Source of the DNA: Mallotus nudiflorus | Taxonomy: Eukaryota; Streptophyta; Magnoliopsida; Malpighiales; Euphorbiaceae | Reading direction: 5' to 3' | Assembly (NCBI GenBank): GCA_947683625.1 | Contig: CANTUR010000066.1 | Span: 2,170,001-2,234,000 of the forward strand | DNA: 64,000 nt | Shown here: positions 12,601 to 24,170 of the stretch, in pieces | How the letters are laid out: each line of letters opens with the position of its first letter | Position numbering within the stretch: position 1 is the stretch's first letter | Made by a program: the position numbers and the translations under genes | The notes under the pieces: generated by a model | What the model was told of the DNA's origin: nothing | Seen by the model: only the letters and a program-made list of their open reading frames with translations | Databases searched by the model: none

Positions 12601-13440
12601 CTTGCAGTGAAGAGGTTGTCTAATCATCAACAGTTTGAGGAGCAATTCATGTCTGAAATAAAGACACTTGGCAGATTGAGACACCATAACTTACTTCCAC
12701 TTCTTGGATTCTGCATGGACTCAAAGGAGAGCTTTCTGGTGTATCAATATATGTCAAATGGAAACCTTTTCGATTGGTTACATTCGATGGAGGACAACGG
12801 TAAGAAGGCTCTTGAATGGCCATTGAGGGTCAAAATTGCCGCTGGGTTAGCAAAAGGCTTGGCGTGGCTACACCATGGCTGTGATTTACGCGTTGCACAT
12901 CTCAGCATAAGCTCAAAATGTGTTCTACTTGATCAGAATTTCGAACCCAAGTTGTCTAATTTTGGAACGGCGACGTTCATCAATCCAAATGAGATCAACT
13001 TGAGCTGGAGTTTCTCGATGGATATTGAGTTCTGGGAGCAGTGTTGCCTTAAGGAAGATGTTTTCAAGTTTGGTATTGTTCTTCTTGAGCTCATCACTGG
13101 GATAAAGAATGATTCTTTACACCATTCTGACGGAATTTTGGATAAATGGTTAAGTGAATTTTCTTCTTCCTCTTTCTCCATGTTGAGTGCCATTGACAAT
13201 ACATTGGTAGCTCGAGGACACGATGGTGAGATCTTTCAACTACTTAATGTTGCATATAATTGTGTCCAAGCTCAACCAGAGCAGAGGCCAAGCATGCTTG
13301 ATGTGCTCGAAACAGTTAGCAGAATCAGAGCAAAATATGAACCACCCACAAGTGATTTAGAGCAATCTGCGCGAATTGGTGTTGGTGCATCAAATTCAGA
13401 AGATGAATATGTTGATATTGAAATTAGAGAGATTCATTGA
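9699..13440 (+). CDS. BIR1-like LRR receptor-like protein, predicted pseudokinase
   Basis: Two exons, 9699-10598 and 12460-13440, join in phase 0 (donor CAG|gtactt, acceptor tttcag|ATT) to give 626 residues, the usual size for BIR-family receptors. In order: signal peptide (about 1-27), LRR N-terminal cap with paired Cys, about five LRRs (35-220), a CGGPLESC cap, one membrane helix (about 232-256), a basic juxtamembrane segment and a kinase domain (about 320-610). The wording around MNFVDLYNATNKFSQHNIIG resembles Arabidopsis BIR1 (At5g48380), a BAK1/SERK-interacting negative regulator of immunity. The glycine loop GLGDMG and Lys351 (LAVKRL) are kept. HRD is HLS (447-449), DFG is NFG (467-469) and no APE motif is seen, so catalysis is unlikely. 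The start context atccaaATGG is shared with the copy at 36127. Confidence 0.88.
10599..12459 (+). other. intron of the intact receptor gene
   Basis: 1,861 bp, very AT-rich, with GT-AG ends and a T-rich acceptor. It contains a short (TA)n at about 11665-11683 and no recognised transposon. If retained, the exon-1 frame stops at 10637 after 12 extra residues, giving a 312-residue LRR-plus-membrane-helix protein with no kinase domain. Confidence 0.75.
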
Positions 13441-13521
13441 TATGTTAGCTTGTTTAAAAATATTTTGAATGCAATTAGTTGTTGTAAAGGAGTGATTATT
13501 ATTCTTAATGAACTTGTGAGC

Positions 13522-14926
13522 TGTTGGCTCGCTAACCACAATACAAAATGCTACAAGTATACGGTTTGACAAGTAATATAGTAGAAAGTAAAGTATCGTT
13601 TCCTCGAGAATTATGAATTAAACAACTATTAGTTTTAGTTGAGTTTGTTTAGAGCTTGATAATTGAATTTGAATAAAGGAATGAATAAAAATAATTAACA
13701 AACAAATAATGAAATGTAAATTAAGTTATCACTAACTAACTAATGAAGAAATGAATCAATAAGGGGAATATGTTGTTGGGGAATTGTACACCACATTCAT
13801 CAAGTCAAATTATATATCCATTGATGTTAATTGCATATCTTAAGTTTTCAATAATCATTTAACACTCTTTCTCAAGCAATACTAAACTCTACAAACATGC
13901 ATCAATTAAATCTCAAAGTTATGGCCTAATTCTTATTATCAACATAAAAATAAGACAACATCAAGCACCCAAGGCATTAAGTAAACTTATAGAGAACAAA
14001 ATTAAATCAAGCTTTCTCAAGTCATTGATTAATCCAACATGCATTTGTGGGTCTGTTAGATCCACCATTTCTCAATCTATAGAACTAAACTAAGGTTGCA
14101 TTTGGCCATAACACAACATAAAACAAGCTCAATAAACACAATATGCAATTTAAATAAGAACAAGATCTAGTAAATAAACTTCAATCAAATGGGTTTCCAA
14201 AATCGCAACAACAGAAATAAACTAGCCAAACATGATGTTCATCATTCAATATTCAATAACAACCCAAGATATTAACAAAGTAAGCACTGAATAAAAAAGG
14301 AGAATACATTGTTATCAAGAAGCTTTTGGGTCTTTAATGGAGGCTCCTTCTCTAGCTTCTTTTTTTCCTCTTTTTTCCTTTCTCTCTCTTGATTGTTATG
14401 GTTTAGTAAAATTAGAGAGAATCCTCCTCAAAAGTTATGGTTCTTGTCCTTATATATAGCCTCCTCTAGAACATCCCTTCAGCTCCCCTAGATTTTCTCT
14501 TTTAAAATGTCCATCTCGATATGTTCTATTCTAGAATCTCGCTTGCCACAATCATGGCAAAAAGGCCTCAAGTGAAGGGGTGGAGCTCGCTACACTCGCC
14601 CTAGAACATTTGGCTGCCAAGATCCTACGATCGCTAAGGTGCTGCAATTGCAACATAACATCGACCTGAGACTACTTCATTTCTTTAAATAGGAGGCAAT
14701 TGCATCATGTCACGACTGCTGTAGTGGCTTTGCTTTGCTTCCTTTTCTTTGTTTCTTCTTAGCTTCATTTCTCCACCAAACACCTCTAAATCATCTTTTC
14801 CCTAAAAGAACAAAACAAAGTATAAAAGTATCTTTTTTTTTCTTTTGCTAAATTAACCTAAATGCAACCTAAGATAACTAAATGCATGTTCAAATGAATC
14901 CTAAAACTATATGCAATTGAGCACCA
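13522..14926 (-). repeat. 3' LTR of the Athila-like element
   Basis: It starts tgttggctc (element end CCAACA) and ends gagcacca (element start TGGTGC), 1,405 bp. The start aligns with the LTR at 22845, and the far end abuts a polypurine tract. A TATA box (CTATATATAAGG on the minus strand, about 14450-14461) separates U3 from R-U5. The solo LTR at 52063-53478 is a third copy in opposite orientation and of nearly equal length (1,416 bp), which supports the boundaries. Confidence 0.7.
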
Positions 14927-15595
14927 ATAAATACCCCACACTTGAATCTTTATTTTGTCCTTAAGCAAACTCAAGAACATATACTAACTATTAATGCAAT
15001 GAACAAAATGTATATCTAAATTTCATCAAGCTCATATCATAACCTTCTTTTAATAATTAGCTTACAATTCCTAAAAATAAAATTAATAATTCAAGTCAAG
15101 AAACATGTATTTACCAAGTGAAGAGCATGTTATCTATTCAAAATCATATAATCATGAATTAAAGTCTTAAGAAAATTACAAATAAATGAAAAAGAATTTA
15201 AACTAAGGTGGCTCTCAATTTGGCATATGGGAATTACTCATAAATTGACACTCCTTTTTTTATTTCTTTTTAATGTTGTGCTTTTCTTCCCTCTCTTAGT
15301 AGTTCCCTATCTTTCTCGAACTACTCAACATGAACACCATCAAGAGGGTTCTTTGAATACTCGTACTCTTTTACAAGAGCATTAGAGTATAAAGGAATTT
15401 TAGTTCCTAGCACATTTTATTCTTTTTCTCTTTCTTTTTAGAATTGGGAAAGAGTATTTTTCCATAACTCTTTTCACATACATTTAAAAGTGACTATAAA
15501 AAGGAGTTTAGTTCGTTCACCATACTTATTTGAATAACAACATGCATTAAGTTAATTAAAAGCTCAAAATTCTCAACTCGAAGTGTTAACAAAGC
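14927..15595 (-). other. polypurine tract and 3' internal tail of the Athila-like element
   Basis: On the minus strand the bases before the LTR read TTTGCTTAAGGACAAAATAA and then AAGTGTGGGGTAT. A 'GCTTGAGGACAAGC...AAGTGTGGGGG' phrase is the known polypurine-tract context of Athila-type elements. The rest is untranslated AT-rich sequence. The border with the copia insertion near 15595 is approximate. Confidence 0.6.
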
Positions 15596-15676
15596 TTAAA
15601 AAGAAATTAAACTAACCATTAATAGAAGATTAAACAACATAGGATTAACAAAACCATAAACATACACAATGTTCAA

Positions 15677-15835
15677 AACACTATAAGATTTTGTTGATTT
15701 AGCGATGGAATTTTCTGTCGTTAAATTGAAAAAATCTGTCACTGAATCACTTAGCGACAGATTTGCGATAGAAAATTTTCCATAGGGAAAATGCTCCTCG
15801 CTAAATTTTAGCAATAGAAATAAGGAATATGTTGC
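15677..15835. repeat. small DNA-transposon-like insertion (CACTA-type end)
   Basis: It begins cactataagattttgttg and carries repeated TTAGCGA/GCGACAGAT subterminal words, as in CACTA-type plant transposons (CACTACAAGA ends). It replaces the expected copia sequence immediately after KSSFKLKSVVS in the pre-integrase frame. Only one terminus is clear. Confidence 0.35.
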
Positions 15836-16440
15836 TAATTTAGCTTCAGAGACTACACTTTTTAGCTTAAATGAGGACTTGAATTGTTTTTCTTTTTGGC
15901 AAGCATCACACAGTTTATCCTTAGTGAATTCAAGCATAAATGAACTAATCATAAGTTCATCTTTACAAAGATCATTCAAAAGCTCAAAATTTGCATAACC
16001 TAACCTTCTATGCCATGTCCATGTGTCATGGGAAATAGACATTAAGCATTTGATAGTTTTGTTATTAATCTTGTTCAAATCAATAACATAAATATTGTCT
16101 ATTCTTTCACTACTAAAACTTATTTTTTCTTCATCAATACAACTAATAAAGCAATTTTTAGGATAGACAGTCACTTTATTTCCCATGTCACACAATTAAC
16201 TTATACTAAGTAAATTATGTTTGAGACTATAAACAAGCAACACATGATATATAGATAAGGATTGAGGATTACCTAATTCTCCAATTCCTACTATCTTTCC
16301 TTTAGCATTGTCTCTAAATTTGACATGTCCTCAATCCTTTGCATCAAGCTTGTTGAATTACTCTTTGTCTCATATCATGTGCCTTGAACATCCACTATTA
16401 AGATACCACTTGCTTTCATTCTTGTGGATTTTGAGTATGC
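15836..16440 (-). pseudogene. copia protease and GAG-pre-integrase, degenerate
   Basis: The minus-strand protein fragment contains WHRRLGYANFELLNDL and CDACQKEKQFKSS, the His and Cys pairs of the GAG-pre-integrase zinc domain. Upstream, in the protease, the conserved YLDSGCSRHM box appears as WYLNSGCSRHM. The catalytic Asp codon is therefore changed to Asn, and stops follow. The frame ends abruptly in the CACTA-like insertion. Confidence 0.72.
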
Positions 16441-17163
16441 CTACACAAAATAATTTAAGTGTTCTTTTGAACCCAAACCTTTCTTGGTCTAGGTTGGTTA
16501 GTTTTAAGATAATCCAAAGGAAGCAAATTTATTTATAGTCTTCTATAGAAGCATACATTGTTGGTACGTCCTTTGATTATGTAATATGAACATATGATAT
16601 TTTTAAATTTATTTCTTCTAGGATGATATGCTCATGTCTTTCATGTTGTGTTAGTATGTGCTTCCTATAACTCTTTTGAGTCATAGTGTGAGATATACAT
16701 TGACAATGGCAATGTGTATTTTGATAGGTTTGTGCAATATGTTTATGTGCATTATGTTATGTAGCATGCCTAATATGATTGTATCTAGTGTACATATAAG
16801 CATGCTTAGGTTAAGGTGCTATAGTTTGAGCCTTACCTATTTGTGTCAATGAAGGATGAGTCTTATAAACTTTCCCTTATTATTTATCACATGAAATCTT
16901 TTAGCTTTGAAATATTGAGTCTTAATCAGTTTAGAGGTAGAATGAATGAAATTTCATAATGCTTTAACAAATTTAATATGTGATGATGATGAAGATGAGG
17001 CCATTCCATTAGTATATCCAATTCCATGAGTATTTCTATGAAATTTTTGAGAGTCAAGTAAATTATCTGAACTCTCTTTTCCTCTTTGAAATTTTGATAT
17101 GGAATTTTTTAGCTCAACTACTTCATTAGAAAGTTTATGATTTTCATCACTTGCTTTCTTAAG

Positions 17164-18470
17164 TTACTCTTCCAAGGAATTAGAAGATTTTAAATCACTA
17201 GTAAGTTTATTATTTGATTTAACAAGACTAGAAAATTCAATTTTTAACTTCTCAAATTCCTTAGTTAAGCTATTTAACTCATACTTATAATGCTTGTTTA
17301 TAGAAAGTAAGTTTTTGCACTTAAGCAAAAGTTTTCTCACAATAGAGCTCTCAATATCATCATCATCATCATTTTCATTATAAGCACAACATTCATCATA
17401 AGTAGAGTTAAAAGTAGATGGTACCTCTTTTTCATCTTCAAGGGTCATGAAGCAAAGATTGGCCACTTCTTGTTGTTCGTCTTCCTCTTCGGATTCGGAG
17501 GAGTCATCCCAAGTAGTTTCGAAGGTCTTCTTCCTATATTTTTCTCCTTTATTCTTGAGTTTAAGTTTAAGGCACTCACTTCGGATGTGTCTCGGTTTCT
17601 TGCATTCATAGCAAGTAACTTTTTTTGTTCTTTTCTTACCATCTCTTTCAAACTTCTTGTTAGCGTCCCTTGCTTTTAAGAAATTTTTCTTTCTCAAAAA
17701 CTTTTTGAAGTTCCTAGTGAGTATGGCAATATCACCATCTTCATCTTTAGAATCTCTAATGCTTTTCTCTTCACTATACTCTTAAAGAGCTTTTAATGCT
17801 ATACGCTTTTTCTTATCTTCCTTCTCTTCTTGCTCTTTACCTTTTTGTTTAATTGTAAGCTCATGTGTTATGAGCTTTTCAATAAGCACATTGATTGATA
17901 GAGTAGAGAGGTCTTGAGTTTCCTCAATTTAAGTGACCCGAGATTCCCAATCCTTCTTAGGTAGGATTCTTAGAATCTTATTATTCACCTCTTCTTTTGA
18001 GAAATGTTTTTCAAGTTTCTTGAGGGTAATAAGGAGAGCATTAAGATGGTTTATCATCTCAATGATTGATTCTTAAGGCTTCATTTTAAAGAGTTCATAT
18101 TCATACATATGAAGTTGAACCTTTTTGCTTTTTACTTGTACATTGCCTTTATAATAGTTCTCCAAGGTCTCCCACATTTCCTTAGCTATAATGCAATATT
18201 GAAGCTTGCTTCCTTCTTCTTTTGTCATGGAAGATACTAAAGTGATCATAGTTTTCTTATTTTTATGATTTTCCTCCTTTTGTTCATTATTCCATTAGCT
18301 TTTTGTAAAAGTAGTTATCACACCATCAATGGTAGTTGTAGGTGGCTCCCAACCTTTTAGGATAATATCCCAAAGTTTGATGGAATTACAATCAAGGTAT
18401 AGCTCTATTTTGAACTTCCAATAAGGATAGTCGCTACCTTCGAAGAATGGTCTAAATGAAGAAATTTTTT
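17164..18470 (-). pseudogene. SIRE-like copia gag
   Basis: An almost continuous minus-strand frame of about 435 codons with four or so in-frame stops. The N-terminal part reads YPYWKFKIELYL and later GWEPPT, the UBN2-type copia gag. Then comes the zinc knuckle CYECKKPRHIRSEC (CCHC), followed by an acidic, low-complexity stretch (SESEEEDEQQE and a run of Asp) and a Leu/Lys-rich coiled-coil-like tail (17300-17164). A long gag with an extended tail is typical of the SIRE/Maximus branch. The best open segment is 17697-17164. Confidence 0.75.
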
Positions 18471-18521
18471 ATAATTCACTCCTCATGATCTTATATTCTA
18501 GCAATGAAGTCCCTAGAATTC

Positions 18522-18537
18522 AAGCTCTAATACCAAT
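18522..18537 (-). other. primer-binding site of the nested copia
   Basis: The minus strand reads ATTGGTATTAGAGCTTG just inside the LTR. The usual initiator-Met tRNA site is TGGTATCAGAGC; here one C is T. Confidence 0.65.
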
Positions 18538-19860
18538 TGAAAGAGTCCTAAAGTGGGGGTGAATAGGACTATTGGACAAAAATAAGAAATTAAAGAAATT
18601 TGAACAAGAATTAAAAAAATGTTGAGAAGGAAGAATGATGAACATAAGAATTTAAGGAGTTTGGATTCTCAATAATCCCACGTCTCCACCTAACTTATCC
18701 CAAAATTAGGATTTTCAATCACCCATAATCTCATTTACAAGATTGAGTTTACATTACGGCTCATTATTATAACCTTACAACTTGAGTTTTTAAGGCTCAC
18801 TCAAAAACCAATTTATAAGTGTTTTTAAGGCTCACACTAAAACCAAATTCCCAAGTGTTTTAATGGGTAAACACTTAAACCAATTCCTTTAAAATAGAAT
18901 CTCACTTCTTATTTTATTAACCCTAAAAAATAGAAGAATAAGAATTTTTATTGTAATACTCACCAACTCTCATAAAAGTATACAATAATGAAATTAATTT
19001 TGAAAGAGTTTATAGAGCTTAATAGAATGCTTGAAAGTATATAATAAATAAACAAGTTTCTTGATATCAAATAACCTTCAGAAGTCATATTTGTACTTGA
19101 GCAATTCAATTATAGCTATTGGAAGTAATAATTTCATTCCTAACAAAAACAAAGTCTATTTGAATGAAATTTGGACTTTTGAGTTACAATTTGTCAGGTC
19201 CTGATTAGGATGAGCATTGAATAACCGTTATGAGCCATTATATTTGAATTTTTGCACTGGTCCCAGTCAAGATATTAATGTCTCAATCAGGATATTATTG
19301 TCTCGGGCATTGTCCCAGTTGAGACATTAGATCGGGATCAGTTCTGCCAAAAATTAAAATTTTATAGAAATTGTTCTGCCTTGGTCCCAGTTGGGACTAC
19401 CCTGGTCCTGGTTAGGACCATGATAAGATTTGCACTTTTTGTATAATTTAGTCCCTGTGTTGAGTCTGATTGAGATAGTGCTTTATGATGTCTTTTTGAG
19501 ACTGAAGACGATCGAATTAACCTTAATTTGCTTCATAAAATTTATAGATAATTATCTTATATTTTCATATCATTTTAAATCACCTCAATTGAACCTCTAT
19601 AGCTTAAGATATTGTTGAAATACTAAGAGCTGTGCAACCTAAAATGAAAGTTACATATGCTGACTTTGACTCAAGATTTGCATACCCAAATGAGCTCAGA
19701 TTTTGATAAGTAAGCCAATTTATAAATTTTAAGATGTCTACTTTAAAAGTGATGAAGATCATTTTCTCATTATAAAGCTTTAAGGGTGTCAAAAAGCCTC
19801 CTTAAATCTTAGAGATCAAATTAGTCCAAAAGCATACTTATCAATCCATGTCATAAGGCA
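18538..19860 (-). repeat. 5' LTR of the nested copia
   Basis: The inner edge tgaaagagtcc directly follows the primer-binding site and is followed by the gggggtgaatagg phrase common at copia LTR ends. Repeats of a 'cccagt..gagacatt' word lie at 19255-19330. The outer edge could not be placed. Confidence 0.45.
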
Positions 19861-21289
19861 GCTCGTGAGGAGATTAATGTATATCCAAAAATGTATATTT
19901 TTGGTATATAATTGTTTCTCAAAGATTGTGGATTTGTAGAGATTAAGATATTTCATTGAAATGCATAGTTATACTCTTTTAAGGATATTTCATTATCTCC
20001 AATCATTTAACAATTAAACTTCATGATAGCTCAGCTTCCTACACACTTAGTTGAAATCATTAGAATCAAAATTATTTGTCAAAGTCCAAAATTAGGAGTT
20101 TGATCATGCAAATGGTCAATAAAATATGTTGCTATTATATGCTTTTATTTGAAATATGATTTGAGATTATTTTAAATACTTGTTGATTTAATTAAGTTTC
20201 TAATCAACTTGATTTTATTCCATGAACCATGATGAGTTAATTTGAATGCTTTGTTAAACCACAAATGTGATAGAATTGCTTTAACTAATTACTTGATGAA
20301 AATGGTATTTGGTTTTGTGTATTACCACTTTATATGAGATCTATGAATGTGCTGAAGTGATATATGCATATTTAAGATTGTGATAGTTGCTATTGCATAA
20401 TACATAATAGGGCACTTGATTGCACTACGGTAAAGGAAGAAAGTTCATTTCGTGCTAATGTAATTAAAGGGTTAGCCTTCAAGTGTGCCTAAAGAGTGAG
20501 TTTGTGATGGCATGTATATTATGACCAGGTTATGAAGCTTGTTATACGAATGGTTAATACGAATGAAAGGATGTATTGATGTTTGTAAAGGCACCTATTA
20601 GTTGATTAAACTTTCAATATATTTAAAAGTAAGATTGGAATTGATGTTTTAAATGAATGATAATTTCATTATAAATACTCTAGTATTCTAATTTCATATG
20701 TTTATTATGTTTAAATTAGTAAAATATTTTTTGCTTATGACATCTATTCATTGAGTATTTTTGTACTCATTTTACGTTGTTTTCTAAACTTTTTAAATAT
20801 AAGGGCTTGATAATTGATGAACAAAGTCTAATGAGTATAGATAGAAGTTTCAAAGTAAGGTTGTCCAACATCCTCATTAGAGAAGCCTTATTCCTTTATT
20901 TCTTAATCTTGTTTGTATAAGTGTTGTAAAAGAATATATTTTAAAGTCAAATAGTGGTGGTTAGGTAATATGTAAAGCAACTGTTAAGAAATGTGTTTTA
21001 TATGGCTTAAAAGATGCTTTCTCTACTATATTTTTAGTTTACAAAGATTAATATCAATCCAATTTAGACATGTGATATTCTATATTACCCAATTGGTTCA
21101 TATATATATATATCATTATTTACAAACACATATTATTATAAAAGTTCTTATTCTATAAATGTAACACATAAATAAAACTAAACATTTGTTCTAGATTTAT
21201 TTCAATCTTTTGCAAATATAATGATATTTATAACATATTTAGAATAAACTAAATGGTTCATTAAGTAGTTGGTTTTAAATGTCCATCTC
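19861..21289. other. unassigned AT-rich sequence between copia LTR and Athila-like gag
   Basis: No coding potential is seen. A stretch at about 20730-21060 has the look of an old gypsy LTR (an 'attgagtatttttgtactcatttta' type phrase), but without a partner this is weak. There is a (TA)n at 21102-21113. Confidence 0.4.
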
Positions 21290-22700
21290 AGATTATGTAA
21301 GATGAGGTGTGACATGATGTATTTAAGGAATTTTGTGTATTTTGATATTTCATTCAATGCTTTTGAAAGAGGCAACTTCAGCTCTAATTTCTTAAAGGTT
21401 TTTAGAAATTTTCAAACCTCTTCTCATTCTCATTCATCTTTCTTTATCTTAAGGGAAAAGCAATCTTAGAGCATATTTAAATGTATTAATAAGAGGGGGT
21501 TGCTCAACTTGCTTCTCTTTTATTTTTTCACACTTCTTCTTTTTAACCTTCTCTTGTACTTTTTTACTTTTCATTTCTTAATTATCCTTGAGGGTTTTGA
21601 TTGTTGCTCCATAAGAAGCTAGGGTGATTTCTTTAACATTGGTTGTTGGTATTTGAGAAGGGGTTGTCTGATTACCTTGGTTGGAATTGGTTCTCAATAT
21701 AGCTATAATTCTCTAATACACCATCTTCATACATGTTTCCACTTATAAAGCCACACTCAAAGGTAGCATGCCCAAGCATATGGCAATGTTAATAAGATAA
21801 ATTAAAGGAAGATGAGACAACATTATCTCTTAATGTTAAGTCTCCAATTTTCTTTGATAAGGTTGCAATTTGAGCTTGTATAGAAGTAGCCACATCTATT
21901 CCAATCTTCCCTCCTTGCTTAGGAGGCATTTATCTTTCGGAAGGCCACAAGCAATTATTATTGGCCATTTCCTTTAATAGATTGAAGGCTCCATCTACTA
22001 TTTTTCGCATGAGAGACCCTCCAGCAGCTACATCAATTATATCCCCTGTGGACCTTATTACTCCATTGTAAAAGGTGTGAATGAGAATGTCCCAAGGAAG
22101 ACTATAGTAGGGATAACTTCACTACAACTCTTTAAATCTTTCCCAAGCATCGCACAAGAATTTGATCTCAAATTATTGAAAGGTTGTTATGTCCTTTATG
22201 ATTTTGGCCGTCTTTGAAGGTGGAAAGTATTTTGCCAAAAATGCCTTTGCAAGGAGATCCTAAGTGGTGATCGATGCAGGTAGCTATAAGCTAAACCATG
22301 CATTAGCTCTGTCTTTGAGAGTGAATAGAAAGAACCTAAGGCAAATAACATCATTTGACACATAGTTATATTTGAAGGTGTCATATATCTCCAAGAAATT
22401 TGCTATGTGTGCATTCAGATCCTTTAAAGGCAAGCCATGAAATGAAACAGTGAACTAAATCATCTGTAGAAGTGCAGGCTTGATTTCAAAACTATTAGCT
22501 TGAATATTTGGTCTTGTTATACTCTGTTGAGCACCTTCTAAACCCGGCATGGCAAACTTTAGAAGAGTTCTTTCAGCTACTTCTTATTGTTGCTTTGCCA
22601 TCTCTCTAGTTACACTCTTCAATCTCCTAAAATTTTCTTTCTTGAATCTAGACAAATCTGGGATGAAAACCAAATTTTTTTTCTGAGTACACCTAGTATT
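21290..22700 (-). pseudogene. Athila-like gag, degenerate
   Basis: Minus-strand fragments read in order: LKDLNAHIANFLEIYDT, FFLFTLKDRANAWF, LAKAFLAKYFPPSKTAKI, FKEL, PWDILIHTFYNGV, AAGGSLMRK and FNLLKEMANNN. This is the Athila/Calypso gag pattern (PF03732). A later fragment, FLKTFKKLELKLPLSKAL (about 21400-21300), is the segment between gag and protease. Many stops and shifts are present. The sequence ends near 21290, where pol would start. Confidence 0.78.
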
Positions 22701-22817
22701 ATGCATACACATTAACAAGAGTACCTAAGATAGAGTAAAATAAATTAAAATTAGAGTACTAAAGAAGAATTACTCTAATTCAAAAGAACTGTCACTAATT
22801 ATTATGTTAGTTGCGCT

Positions 22818-22838
22818 AATCCTCGACAAACAATGCCA
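22818..22838 (-). other. primer-binding site of the Athila-like element
   Basis: The minus strand reads TGGCATTGTTTGTCGAGG. The known Athila site is TGGCGCCGTTGCCGGGG, complementary to tRNA-Asp; several of the differences look like loss of CpG. Confidence 0.6.
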
Positions 22839-22844
22839 AAAACT

Positions 22845-23763
22845 TGTTCACTCCCTCATTGCAATGCAAAATATTGCAAGTATATAGGTTAACAAGTAAT
22901 ATAGTAGAGAGTAGAGTATCTCCCTCGAGAATTATGAACTAAACACCTATTAGTTCTAGTTGAGTTTGTTTAGAGTTTGCTAATTGAATTTGAATAAAAG
23001 AATGAATACAAATAATTAACAAACAAATAATGAAAATGTAAATCAAGCTATCACTAACTAACTAATGAAGAAATAAATCAATAAGGGGACTATGTTGTTA
23101 GGGAATTGTATACCACATTCTCATTATGTTAAATTATAGATCCATTTAAGTTAATTACATATCTTAAGTTTCCAATAATCATTTAGCACTCTTTCTCAAG
23201 GAATTCTAAACTTTATAAACATGCATCAATTACATCTCAAAGTTATGGCTTAATTCTCATCATCACCATAAAAATAAGACAACATCAAACATGCAAGGCA
23301 TTAAGTAAACTTATAGAGAAGTAAATTAAATCAACCTTTCTCAAGTCATTGATTAATCCAACATGCATTTGTGGGTCTATTAAATTTACCATTTCTCAAT
23401 GTATAGAACTAAACTAAAGTTAGATTTGGCCATAACATAACATACAACAAGCTCAACAAACACCATATGCAATTTAAACAAAAACAAAATTTATTGAATC
23501 AAATGGGTTTTCAAAATCTCAACAACATAAATAAACTAGCTAAACATGGCTATAATATTCATCATTCAATATTCAATAACAATTCAAGAGATTAACAAAG
23601 TAAGCACTGAATAAAAAGGGAGAAGTGATTATTATCAAGAAGCTTTTGGGTCTTCAATGGAGGCTCCTTCTCTAACTTCTTTTTCTCCTCTTTCTTCTTT
23701 TATCTCTCTTGGTTGTTTTGGGTCGGTAAAATCAAAGAGAATCCTCCTCAAAAGTCATGGTTG
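22845..23763 (-). repeat. 5' LTR of the Athila-like element, truncated
   Basis: It starts tgttcactc and aligns with 13522-14440, including shared phrases such as gagtttgtttagag and aataaggggactatgttg. Similarity stops at about 23763, before the TATA box and U3, so roughly 490 bases of the outer LTR are missing. Confidence 0.7.
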
Positions 23764-24170
23764 TTTGTTTATAATCGAGCTAAACTCAATTTAAGTTCAC
23801 TATGTTACTTAGTATTCACGAACTTTTCACAAGTTTAAATGAGTTTAAAAAATTTTTAAAAATACAAATTATAAATTAAAATTATACATTAAGAAAATTA
23901 CAATTTTGTACTAACAATATATTTTCTAAAATATTTTGACAATAAAAATATGTATATTATATATCTAAAATTAAATTATTAAACATTAAAATTACGGGTT
24001 GATTTATGAGTTTTTATTCGAATTTGTTCGCGAGTTTTACTAGCTGAATTTTATATAATTGGAGTTCGACTCTTTTATTAAACAAGTATCAATATATGAA
24101 TTCGAATTATATTTTATCGATTTGAAGACCGAGTTACTTGCAAACAATTCTGCTTGTTTACGGTCTTACT
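23764..24170. repeat. possible hAT-like or MITE relic
   Basis: The stretch has repeated words such as cgagctaaactc, ttcgcgagtttt and gttcgactc and ends near cttgtttacggtc. It resembles dispersed plant repeats made of CGAGCTC words ending in GTTTAC. Terminal inverted repeats and a target duplication could not be defined. Confidence 0.25.

Larger units (their letters stand above)
15596..19860 (-). mobile_element. nested Ty1/copia element, SIRE-like, truncated
   Basis: Minus-strand order is LTR (from 18538 outward), Met-tRNA-type primer site, long gag with zinc knuckle and acidic tail, protease, and GAG-pre-integrase. Integrase, RT, RNase H and the 3' LTR are missing. It lies between the gag and 3' tail of the Athila-like element, so it probably inserted there. 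Coding parts carry several stops. The outer LTR edge near 19860 is uncertain. Confidence 0.72.
13522..23763 (-). mobile_element. Athila-like Ty3/gypsy element with a nested copia insertion
   Basis: Minus-strand order: truncated 5' LTR (23763-22845), primer-binding site (22838-22818), gag (22700-21290), foreign copia sequence, 3' internal tail with polypurine tract (15595-14927), and 3' LTR (14926-13522). The two LTRs align over about 900 bases with roughly one difference per 10-12 bases, so the element is old. The gag wording and tRNA-Asp-type primer site fit the Athila branch. Pol is missing, probably lost together with or after the nested insertion. Treating both LTRs as one element is an inference from strand, order and similarity. 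Confidence 0.7.
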
